Below are positions 18,596-26,496 of a stretch of 64,000 nucleotides of DNA, one piece after another. This DNA comes from Chryseobacterium sp. T16E-39 (GTDB lineage: Bacteria > Bacteroidota > Bacteroidia > Flavobacteriales > Weeksellaceae): contig NZ_CP022282.1 in the NCBI RefSeq assembly GCF_002216065.1, positions 4,340,001 through 4,404,000 on the forward strand, read 5' to 3'. How positions within the stretch are numbered: the first letter of the stretch is position 1; each line of letters opens with the position of its first letter. The notes below the pieces were generated by a model. The model was not told the origin of the DNA, did no database searches, and worked only from the letters and a program-made list of their open reading frames with translations. The translations under genes and the position numbers were made by a program.

Positions 18596-20183
18596 GATTT
18601 TTCTACAAAATATATCCTATAGATTTCCCAACAGAGACCTTCTCTTTAATCATATCAATATAACGATCCCAACATCCTCAAAATCGGCTTTAGTCGGAAG
18701 TAATGGTATGGGCAAATCCACGTTGCTTAAATTAATTGCAAATGAAATTCAGCCTTTAGAGGGGAGTTTAAATATTCAGGGACACCTGTATTATGTTCCC
18801 CAGATGTTTGGGAACTTGAATCATCTTACCATCGCTGAATGTTTGAAAATTGACAAAAAACTCGAGGCTTTACATAAAATTTCCAATGGTGAAGTCGATG
18901 AAATTTATTTTGAAATCCTTAATGACGATTGGGACATCGAAGATCGGGGTCTCCAGGCATTGCATCACTGGAAGCTCGGTCATTTGGATTTAAACCAAAA
19001 ACTGGAAGGCTTAAGCGGAGGACAGAAGACAAAGGTTTTTCTTGCCGGAATACAAATCAATCAGCCGGATATCGTACTATTAGATGAACCCACCAATCAC
19101 CTTGATGTGGAAGGAAGGGATTTGTTATATGACTATATGGATAAAACGAATTCAACAGTGGTTATTGTAAGTCACGACAGGGTTTTATTAAATCAGGTCG
19201 ATACGATATACGAATTAAGTAATCAGGGCATTTCTACCTACGGAGGGAATTTTGATTTTTATACAGAAGAAAAGGAAGCAGAAGAGGAAGCACTCCATCA
19301 TGATATCCATGCCAAAGAGAGGGCTTTGAAAAAAGCAAAAGAGAAAGAACGGGAAACACTGGAAAGGAAACAAAAACTGGATGCCAGAGGAAAAAAGAAG
19401 CAGGAAAAATCGGGTGTGGCCAGAATAATGATGAATACACTTCGAAATAATGCCGAAAAGAATACTTCCAAATTAAAGAATGTCCATACCGAAAAGATCA
19501 ATGATATTTCCGGCGATCTTCGGGGACTGCGTTTGTCTGTGAAAAATACTGAGCAAATGAAAGTGAATTTTAATAATTCTAACCTTCATTCAGGAAAGAT
19601 TTTAATAAAGGCTGAGAATATTAATTTCAAATACAATGAAAAATTTCTTTGGCCGGCAGATCTTACTCTGGAAATCAGAAGTGGAGACCGTATTTCCATA
19701 AAAGGTTCTAATGGATCAGGAAAAACAACTTTGATTAAGCTTTTAATTGGAGCCCTGGAATCTTCCAAAGGTTCTATAGCAAGAACCGATTTTAATACAT
19801 TATATATTGATCAGGAGTATTCATTGATCGCCAGGGAAATAACAATTTATGAGTTTGCTCAAAAATTTAACGATCACGCATTGCAGGAATCGGAAGTGAA
19901 GACGATATTATCTAGATTTTTATTCGGAAAAGAAACCTGGGATAAAAAGGGGGAGATGTTAAGTGGAGGAGAACGTTTAAGACTTTTGCTCTGCGGACTT
20001 TCGATCAGTAATAAAGCTCCCGATGTTATTGTTCTGGATGAACCTACGAATAATTTAGATCTTCAAAATGTGGAAATTCTAACGAATTCTATTAAGGATT
20101 ATAAGGGAACACTCTTAGTAATTTCCCATGATGAAATTTTTCTGGAGGAGATCGGGATAGAAAAGGAGATTATTTTAGATTAA
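18594..20183 (+). CDS. ABC-F family ATP-binding protein
   Basis: A 529-residue soluble protein with two ABC domains and no membrane segment, the ABC-F architecture of ribosome-associated translation factors and antibiotic-resistance proteins. Domain 1 has Walker A GSNGMGKST, signature LSGGQKTK and DEPTNHLDVEGR. Domain 2 has GSNGSGKTT, LSGGERLRL and DEPTNNLDL. The interdomain linker (about residues 215-310) is highly charged and helical. Which subgroup it belongs to (housekeeping or resistance) cannot be settled by eye, but the leader before it resembles attenuators of inducible members. Confidence 0.9.
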   Translation: MIFLQNISYRFPNRDLLFNHINITIPTSSKSALVGSNGMGKSTLLKLIANEIQPLEGSLNIQGHLYYVPQMFGNLNHLTIAECLKIDKKLEALHKISNGEVDEIYFEILNDDWDIEDRGLQALHHWKLGHLDLNQKLEGLSGGQKTKVFLAGIQINQPDIVLLDEPTNHLDVEGRDLLYDYMDKTNSTVVIVSHDRVLLNQVDTIYELSNQGISTYGGNFDFYTEEKEAEEEALHHDIHAKERALKKAKEKERETLERKQKLDARGKKKQEKSGVARIMMNTLRNNAEKNTSKLKNVHTEKINDISGDLRGLRLSVKNTEQMKVNFNNSNLHSGKILIKAENINFKYNEKFLWPADLTLEIRSGDRISIKGSNGSGKTTLIKLLIGALESSKGSIARTDFNTLYIDQEYSLIAREITIYEFAQKFNDHALQESEVKTILSRFLFGKETWDKKGEMLSGGERLRLLLCGLSISNKAPDVIVLDEPTNNLDLQNVEILTNSIKDYKGTLLVISHDEIFLEEIGIEKEIILD

Positions 20184-20283
20184 TAAAGATTTTTGTTAAT
20201 CTCAAAGACGCAAATTATATTATAAGGTATATATTTTTAATGTGCAAGGATTTTATTTGTGATGACCATCTATAATGTAACTT

Positions 20284-20350
20284 TTGTCATTCCGTAGGGA
20301 ACTAAGTAGTCAATATGAAAGTAGTAGCTTAGATTCTTACAGAATGACAA
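20284..20350. repeat. Imperfect palindromic intergenic element
   Basis: Arms TTGTCATTCCGTAGGGAA (20284-20301) and its near complement ending in GAATGACAA (20350) form a long hairpin of about 27 nt per arm with about five mismatches and a 12-nt centre. It lies between two converging genes and looks like a dispersed REP-like unit. Confidence 0.6.
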
Positions 20351-20359
20351 TTTTACATA

Positions 20360-20950
20360 TTATTTGATCTCAATATTGGGTAATTGATAATTCCCAACAG
20401 CTTCTATTAGTTTGGAAGTGTCATTTTTTAGGTTGTTAAAAAACTTCTCTATATTTTCTTTATAGCCTCTTTCGCTAACAGCAAAAAGTAAAACTCCTTT
20501 GTTTTTATTATTTGAAATAAGCTTATAACGATAAACATTTCTTTCCGCAATAAGTATTTCTTTTCCATCTTTTGAATTTTCAGTAATAAGAAAGTCTAAT
20601 ATATATTCTCCATTATTTTCATAAGTTTTGTAATTGACAACCGGATTTGATTTCTTCAGATTCTCAAGTTCAGTTACTTTTTGATCAATTACATCTTCAG
20701 GCTTTAGATTTCCCTGGATATAATCAATCATAACTAAAGTATTGTATTTTTCAATTTTTTCATTTGGACTTAAGTACTCTTGCTTATAGTAGTTGTCATT
20801 TGGATGAGAACTCCATACTAGGTTGTAAGATTTATTATCAATTTTGAGAGGTCCGGGGATATTGAGATAATCATTGATTTTATTCTGTGCTTTTAAAGGA
20901 AGTGCCGAGCAGAAGAATAGAACTACAAGAAGTATTAATTTTTTAGACAT
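20360..20950 (-). CDS. Secreted protein of unknown function
   Basis: A 196-residue protein with a strong signal peptide (LILLVVLFFCSALPLKAQ) and a mixed alpha/beta mature part, with no Cys after cleavage and no catalytic motif I recognise. Residues about 90-175 read as alternating strands ending in a Phe/Leu-rich helix (IEKFFNNLKNDTSKLIE). It is expected to be periplasmic. It stands alone, facing the ABC-F gene across the palindromic element. Confidence 0.75.
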   Translation of the reverse strand: MSKKLILLVVLFFCSALPLKAQNKINDYLNIPGPLKIDNKSYNLVWSSHPNDNYYKQEYLSPNEKIEKYNTLVMIDYIQGNLKPEDVIDQKVTELENLKKSNPVVNYKTYENNGEYILDFLITENSKDGKEILIAERNVYRYKLISNNKNKGVLLFAVSERGYKENIEKFFNNLKNDTSKLIEAVGNYQLPNIEIK

Positions 20951-21019
20951 ATTTGTTTTCGTTTTTGTCGTTATTTAGGGCTAAATATACAACAATCAAA
21001 AAGGATTAATGGAAGTGAT

Positions 21020-21955
21020 CTACAAATGACTTTCGATCCACACATAAATTTCATTCAGCACCTCTTCTCTTATTTCTTCATTCATGATTTCATGCCGCAT
21101 TTCAGGATAGATTTTAAAATTGACTTGAGTAAATTCATCCTTTTTTAAATTATTTACCGTTTGCATAACCCCTTTTCCAAAATCTCCAATCGGATCATCC
21201 TTACCACTTATAAATAAAAAGGGTAGCGATTTAGCAATAGGCTCTGCCCAATTTCTTTTTGTAGCTTTATTATACAGTTTAAATAAGGTGTAAAAAGCAT
21301 TGTTGGTGAAAGGAATCCCGGAAAGTTCATCATGAGTAAACGCATCTCTGTTGGCCTGATTAATACTCAGCCAGCTTGTATCACTGAAATTTTTATCTTT
21401 TTTAAAATGGCTGTTGTTAACAAAATTAAAAAGCGAATTGAAAAATGTTTTTTGATGGGGTGCTATTTTGTTAGCTATTGAAAAATAAGTGTTCAAGAGA
21501 GTAATCCCGGCTAGAGGGCCTCCGGTACCTACGATAATGGCTCCGGCCAATTGATTTCCCATTCTCTGAAGAAGACAACGGGTAACAAAAGATCCCATAG
21601 AATGTCCAAGGACAAAGTGTGGAACTTCAGGATATTGGCTGGCCAAATGATTGCTCATCATTTCTGCGTCATAGATCAGCTTTTTATCAGGTTTGTTCAA
21701 TTGAAAAAATCCAATATCTTTTTTCTCATTTACAGATTTTCCATGTCCCAGATGATCATAGGTAAGAACAGCTATTCCCTGCTTCGCAAAATATTCTGCT
21801 ATTTCAGAATATCTTCCGCTGTGTTCCTGCATTCCGTGAATGATTAAGAGAGTTGCTTTTATAGCATGGGTTTCTGGAATAAACAGGTTGTAGAAAAGCT
21901 TTGGTTGATCGTTGGTATTTTTAGATAAGTATCCTGATTGATGTAATGTTCCCAT
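21020..21955 (-). CDS. Alpha/beta hydrolase, monoacylglycerol lipase-like
   Basis: A 311-residue serine hydrolase of the lysophospholipase/monoacylglycerol lipase (Hydrolase_4) group. It shows the LLIIHGMQEHSGRY oxyanion loop near residue 38, the nucleophile elbow GHSMGS near residue 118, the acid in SGKDDPIGD near 250 and the catalytic His in MRHEIMNE near 290. No signal peptide is seen. The exact lipid substrate is not readable. Confidence 0.88.
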   Translation of the reverse strand: MGTLHQSGYLSKNTNDQPKLFYNLFIPETHAIKATLLIIHGMQEHSGRYSEIAEYFAKQGIAVLTYDHLGHGKSVNEKKDIGFFQLNKPDKKLIYDAEMMSNHLASQYPEVPHFVLGHSMGSFVTRCLLQRMGNQLAGAIIVGTGGPLAGITLLNTYFSIANKIAPHQKTFFNSLFNFVNNSHFKKDKNFSDTSWLSINQANRDAFTHDELSGIPFTNNAFYTLFKLYNKATKRNWAEPIAKSLPFLFISGKDDPIGDFGKGVMQTVNNLKKDEFTQVNFKIYPEMRHEIMNEEIREEVLNEIYVWIESHL

Positions 21956-21989
21956 ATGATAGACGATCTAGATTGTTTTAGAGAATACT

Positions 21990-21997
21990 CAAATATA
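21990..21997 (-). promoter_or_regulatory. -7 promoter box (TATATTTG) of the lipase-like gene
   Basis: The minus-strand TATATTTG lies 34 nt before the start codon at 21955. Confidence 0.5.
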
Positions 21998-22113
21998 CAT
22001 AATAAATAAACGAACAGAGGGTATTTAGCTTTTGTTGACCGGAATTTTATGGTATGAAATCTGTCATAATTCCATGATTTTAAACAAGAATGAAAATAAA
22101 TTTCACCCATAAT

Positions 22114-22144
22114 TTGCCCACCCTATTTTTTCAGAGTAATTTTG
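22114..22144 (+). promoter_or_regulatory. Promoter of purA
   Basis: TTG at 22114-22116 and TAATTTTG at 22137-22144, spaced by 20 nt, match both boxes of the Bacteroidota consensus. The ATG follows 26 nt later. Confidence 0.75.
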
Positions 22145-22170
22145 CATGAATCTAAAAATAAAAGAAAAAT

Positions 22171-23457
22171 ATGTCAACTTACGTAGTTGTAGGTCTTCAA
22201 TACGGAGATGAAGGTAAAGGGAAAATCACGGATGTTTTATCTGCTAAATCGGATTATGTAGTTCGTTTCCAGGGAGGAGACAATGCTGGTCATACGGTGT
22301 ATGTAGGTGAAGAAAAATTTGTTTTGCATCTTCTTCCTTCAGGAGTTCTACAGTGCAAAGGGAAGTGTATCATTGCCAATGGAGTAGTGGTAAATCCTAA
22401 GTCTTTCATTAAGGAGGTTGGACAGATCGAAAGCAAAGGCTTAAGAACTGACCACATTTTTATCAGCAGAAGAGCGCATGTGATCATGCCTTACCACATT
22501 CTTTTGGATACTTACCGTGAAGAAGAACACGGAGGAACTCAAATCGGAACAACTAAAAAAGGAATCGGTCCTTGTTATGAAGATAAAATAGCAAGAGTTG
22601 GGATCAGAATGATCGACCTTTTAAATCCTGAGATTTTAAGAGAAAAAATTGAGAAAAACCTTAAGATTAAGAATTCTCTTTTTGAAAAATACTACGGAAA
22701 GCCTACTTTAGATGTAGAAGAAATTTATAATGAATTTTTAGAAATAGGAAAACAACTTCAGGACAGAATCGTTGATACAGAAGTTGAATTGAATGAAGCA
22801 ATTAGAGACGGTAAAAATGTACTGTTTGAAGGGGCTCAGGCGTTGATGTTGGATATTGATTTCGGAACATATCCTTACGTTACTTCATCTTCTCCATCTA
22901 CAGGAGGAGTTTGTTCGGGAGCTGGTGTTCCACCTACTTCACTTCAGAATTTAATTGGTGTTGCTAAAGCATATTGTACAAGAGTAGGAAACGGACCTTT
23001 CCCTTCTGAATTAGACAATGAATTAGGAGAGAGCATCAGACAGATTGGTGGTGAATTCGGAGCAACTACCGGAAGACCGAGAAGAACAGGTTGGTTAGAT
23101 CTTGTTTCATTGAAACATGCTTGTATGATCAACGGAATTAATAACCTTGTGATTACCAAACTTGATGTTCTTACAGGAATTGAAAACCTAAAGATCGTAA
23201 CACACTATAAAACTGAAGATGGTAAAATCATTGATTATTTCACTTCTTCAACAGAGAAATTATACAATTACGAGCCAATCTATCAGGATTTACCGGGATG
23301 GAATGAAGATCTTACCAAAGTAAGAAGCTATGACGAACTTCCTGATAACGCTCAGAAATATATTGAATTTATTGAGCAGTACTTAGGAATTAACGTATAT
23401 TTAGTTTCTGTAGGGCCTGAAAGAAGTCAGAACATTATCAGAAAAGAATTATTCTAA
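22171..23457 (+). CDS. purA: Adenylosuccinate synthase
   Basis: A 428-residue enzyme joining IMP and aspartate with GTP in AMP synthesis. It starts with the GTP-binding GLQYGDEGKGKITD motif (residues 8-21). Other conserved blocks are GGDNAGHTV (35-43), GTTKKGIGP (about 128), SSPSTGGVCSGAG and TGRPRRTGWLDL (about 300). Length and end are complete. It is monocistronic, with its own promoter and a strong terminator. Confidence 0.96.
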   Translation: MSTYVVVGLQYGDEGKGKITDVLSAKSDYVVRFQGGDNAGHTVYVGEEKFVLHLLPSGVLQCKGKCIIANGVVVNPKSFIKEVGQIESKGLRTDHIFISRRAHVIMPYHILLDTYREEEHGGTQIGTTKKGIGPCYEDKIARVGIRMIDLLNPEILREKIEKNLKIKNSLFEKYYGKPTLDVEEIYNEFLEIGKQLQDRIVDTEVELNEAIRDGKNVLFEGAQALMLDIDFGTYPYVTSSSPSTGGVCSGAGVPPTSLQNLIGVAKAYCTRVGNGPFPSELDNELGESIRQIGGEFGATTGRPRRTGWLDLVSLKHACMINGINNLVITKLDVLTGIENLKIVTHYKTEDGKIIDYFTSSTEKLYNYEPIYQDLPGWNEDLTKVRSYDELPDNAQKYIEFIEQYLGINVYLVSVGPERSQNIIRKELF

Positions 23458-23480
23458 GACAGAATAATATATACATATAA

Positions 23481-23515
23481 AAAAGAGACCGTTGAATCAA
23501 CGGTCTCTTTTTTAT
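23481..23515 (+). terminator. Terminator of purA
   Basis: A 14-bp perfect stem (23481-23494 with 23498-23511) is followed by a T-run. Confidence 0.92.
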
Positions 23516-23522
23516 TGTAAAC

Positions 23523-23557
23523 TTGTCATTGCGAGGAGCAAAGCGACGAAGCAATCT
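23523..23557. repeat. Dispersed GCGAGGAGC-type intergenic repeat
   Basis: A TTGTCATTGCGAGGAGC unit followed by AAAGCGACGAAGCAATCT (TTGC and GCAA inverted ends) resembles a REP-like element widespread in Bacteroidota and some other phyla. It is clearly GC-richer than its surroundings. Confidence 0.6.
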
Positions 23558-23673
23558 ACAGAAATAAATACTCCCACAGATTTCATAATCTCTACAAAGA
23601 TTTGAAATCCATGGAAGTTTTAATTGTAATGCAAAGGGAACTTTTATGATCAATGCATTACGTGTTTAACCAT

Positions 23674-24501
23674 CTAATTATAAGAATATTTTGCATAGGC
23701 CTTAGCAAGCTTTTCATCGTATTTATTTTGCTTATAGCCACCACCATTATAACCTTTTGCGAAATTCGCCCAGTTTTTATTTCTCAAATGGATCAGTAGC
23801 CCATTTTTTTCCAGGAACTTGCCGAATGCTTTCAGGTGTTCTCCTTCATTGATCTCCATTTTAGAAACAAAGTCATTGACATCTGTATAACCTAAGTTTT
23901 TGGCGTGAAAGCCCATAATCTGAAAACTTCCCCAGGAAGCTGAAGATAAGGCGGCTTCTTTGATTTTTGAATCGGTTCCTAATCCGATCGCTTCATTCAG
24001 CCTGTCATATTCTCTTACGCCTCCTTTGTAATAGATTCTGGTCCACTTGGGATAGAGGACATCTTTACTGGAATCATTGTAGTAAGAATTCGGATCAATT
24101 CCTCTTTTTTTAAGCTCATTCCAGAAAATATGTCCTTCAAAAAGGATTTTAGGCTGATTGTTGATTAAAAACCCTTTTCCGCTGCTTTCAATTTCATTGA
24201 CTGCTTTTACTGCAGCCAACTCAAGGCCATATTGATCTGCAAATGCAATCAGATCACTTTCTTTCAGGAATTTATCGGTTGAAGTTATTGGTGTTGAGTT
24301 TTTCTGAAGCAAAACGGCCCATGTTTTCACACCGACAATTCCGTCAACAACTAAAGAATTCTTGCTTTGAAAATCTTTAATGGCGGCATCAACTTCTAAA
24401 GTGAAAGAATCAGAAATTTTAATGGGATATCCCAATTTATAAAGAAGCTCACATAAGGTGAGAACTTCTGGTGCTCTTGTGTTGTATTTTAAAAGTTTCA
24501 T
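23674..24501 (-). CDS. N-acetylmuramidase (DUF3380) with peptidoglycan-binding domain
   Basis: A 275-residue predicted cell-wall hydrolase. Residues 1-68 form a PG_binding_1-like domain (AIKDFQSKNSLVVDGIVGVKTWAVLL). Residues about 90-270 match the N-acetylmuramidase domain found in phage endolysins and toxin cargo. The likely catalytic Glu lies in AVNEIESSGKGFL near residue 105; ASWGSFQIMGFH near 195 and FAKGYNGGGYKQN near 255 are also conserved. There is no signal peptide, so export would need lysis, a holin or a dedicated machine. It follows two large unknown genes on the same strand, 87 nt from the nearer one. Confidence 0.85.
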   Translation of the reverse strand: MKLLKYNTRAPEVLTLCELLYKLGYPIKISDSFTLEVDAAIKDFQSKNSLVVDGIVGVKTWAVLLQKNSTPITSTDKFLKESDLIAFADQYGLELAAVKAVNEIESSGKGFLINNQPKILFEGHIFWNELKKRGIDPNSYYNDSSKDVLYPKWTRIYYKGGVREYDRLNEAIGLGTDSKIKEAALSSASWGSFQIMGFHAKNLGYTDVNDFVSKMEINEGEHLKAFGKFLEKNGLLIHLRNKNWANFAKGYNGGGYKQNKYDEKLAKAYAKYSYN

Positions 24502-24588
24502 GGTTATGTTTTTTTTTGGATTAAAAGATTAAAAGATTTCTTGTTAGATGTCATAAATACATTGTACACGAATACATTTTACAACAAA

Positions 24589-26421
24589 TCAATTAACAGG
24601 TATTTTCGGCATCTTCTCACAAATCATTCCGATCAGGAAGAATGACTTGAACTTCACTTCCTCTCTTTGAAGTTTGTATTCTAAGTTGAGAGGTGTTGTA
24701 CTTGTTATGCTGAAATTTTGATTTAAAATGGCATAATCATCAATTCTCAATTCGATGCTATATTCGCCGATGGCAATAACCTGATTGATCATTCCTATTT
24801 CATTTGTCTCTATTTCGTAAATTCTGCTGTTGTTGGTTCCTTTAATAGAGATCGAACATTTATAAATAGGATCATTGTTTATTTTATCAAAAACCCTGAA
24901 CTGTACATTCGCTCCTGTTGATGGAACCTGGATAGGGAATTTTATTGGGACAAAAATTCCTGTATTTCTGATTGGAATTACCGGTTTTGTAGGTTGGATC
25001 GGATCGATCGGCTGAGGTCTTACAATGGGAGTAACAGGTCTTAAATTTCTTACACTGTTGAGCGTACTCATATTGATTTTGTTGTTAAATGCAATGTTGG
25101 GGTTTATTTTAGCTGTTTCAGCAACAGGTTCGGATATGGTTTTAGCAGTAAATTCTGTAGTAGCTATTCCTGAGTTTTCAACACTGGTTGTTTTCCTGGT
25201 TAGATTGTTGAGCTGGTCAGACTTGATCGTTTTAACGTTCGTAATAGCTTTCAGAAACTTTTGATTATTATTTTTATTTACGAAAAGCTGTTGTTTCATG
25301 ATAAGAGGTCCAAAATAGATCAATTGATTCGGGTTGTTAATGGTATCATTCGTAATAGAGGGATCTAAAACTATTTTTAAATTCTTAATTAAGATCATCG
25401 TTTTTGGAAAGGCGGGCAGCTTAAAATCATTGGAAATATTTTGCCCATCTGATATCTTTTTGGGTTCGTTCCATTCAAAAAGATCGGACATCATAAAGTT
25501 TTTATTGAACCAGCTTCTTTTTAAATGAACAAAAGAGTAGTCTAATTCTACAGCCTCGATAACATTTTCATCATAATCTATCGATAAAATCTCTGCCGGT
25601 AGATTATTATTCGTGTTTTTGGCTTCTGTATGCAGGATATCAAGTTCCGATTTTTCAATTCTCATGCTATTCCATCCGGATTCGTTTTCCATGAAATCAT
25701 AGGGAATGAAATTGATGTCATGAATAGAAGCATTGCTGATTACGTCAGTTTTTTCTGCTGCTTCGAAAGTGTTTTTGGCATTTTGAGCCATCGCTAAATA
25801 GAGATCTGCGTCAGAAGCTTTGTTGATTCTTGTCAGTTCTTTTTCAATAAGGTCTTTATTTCCTTTTATTTTCCAATCAGAAAAAGCCAGTTCTTTAAGA
25901 GTATTGAAATTGACCAATTGATCATTCCAATTGTTTTTTTCTTCATCTGTGTTCAGGTTGTCAAAAAGCTCAAGATGAGCTGCAATCTTATCAACGGCTT
26001 GTTCATAAACTGTTCTGTATTTTTTGTAGGCTTTAAATTCCTTGGTGTCACTCTTTTTTGCATCAAAAAGGATCGTGCTTTGAGTGGCGATCACCTGATC
26101 CAGGCTTTCTTCCAGATTTTTTAAATTGTTTTTATCTAAAATGTCCCTGTAAATATCAAACAGAGAGTTATTTGGATTCAGGTCCCAAAACTGAGATGAA
26201 ATAGGAACTGAATTGAGTTCATACGCCATGTTCTGTTTTTTGATAATAGAAAGTGCTTTTTTCTGGTCATCATTAAGCAGGCTTTGCGGTTTCAGAAGTT
26301 CCAGCTCTTCATTTTCATAGATTCTAAGAGATGGGCAGATCATTGGGAGGTCATTTTCCATCGAGCTTTGGGACAGGTAAGTGTTTTTTAGCTTTTGGTA
26401 AACAGCAATAAAGTATTTCAT
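24589..26421 (-). CDS. Large protein of unknown function, paralogue of its upstream neighbour, with a CarboxypepD_reg-like insert
   Basis: A 610-residue protein I do not recognise. It has no signal peptide or membrane segment. Residues 1-270 are mostly helical. A motif LKRSWFNKNFMMSDLF near residue 305 and a C-terminal strand FFLIGMICEKMPK match equivalent motifs in the adjacent 536-residue protein (ERGWLNQNFIESKYW and IYIIGYKCHVVPK), so the two share a core domain. Between the two motifs this protein carries a Pro-rich stretch (about 460-500) and an Ig-like or carboxypeptidase-regulatory-like beta domain (about 505-590). It sits between that paralogue and the muramidase. Surface or effector function is inference only. 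Confidence 0.75.
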   Translation of the reverse strand: MKYFIAVYQKLKNTYLSQSSMENDLPMICPSLRIYENEELELLKPQSLLNDDQKKALSIIKKQNMAYELNSVPISSQFWDLNPNNSLFDIYRDILDKNNLKNLEESLDQVIATQSTILFDAKKSDTKEFKAYKKYRTVYEQAVDKIAAHLELFDNLNTDEEKNNWNDQLVNFNTLKELAFSDWKIKGNKDLIEKELTRINKASDADLYLAMAQNAKNTFEAAEKTDVISNASIHDINFIPYDFMENESGWNSMRIEKSELDILHTEAKNTNNNLPAEILSIDYDENVIEAVELDYSFVHLKRSWFNKNFMMSDLFEWNEPKKISDGQNISNDFKLPAFPKTMILIKNLKIVLDPSITNDTINNPNQLIYFGPLIMKQQLFVNKNNNQKFLKAITNVKTIKSDQLNNLTRKTTSVENSGIATTEFTAKTISEPVAETAKINPNIAFNNKINMSTLNSVRNLRPVTPIVRPQPIDPIQPTKPVIPIRNTGIFVPIKFPIQVPSTGANVQFRVFDKINNDPIYKCSISIKGTNNSRIYEIETNEIGMINQVIAIGEYSIELRIDDYAILNQNFSITSTTPLNLEYKLQREEVKFKSFFLIGMICEKMPKIPVN

Positions 26422-26451
26422 GGCATTGGTTTTTGATTGATTTTTAAATAA

Positions 26452-26474
26452 CCGACAGAAAAGATTTCTGCCGG
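26452..26474 (-). terminator. Hairpin between the two large paralogous genes
   Basis: A 10-bp stem (26452-26461 with 26465-26474) with one G-U pair is followed on the minus strand by an AT-rich stretch, but only a weak T-run. It may partly terminate or set the ratio of the two genes. Confidence 0.45.
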
Positions 26475-26496
26475 CTATTCTTTATTGAGAAGGATA

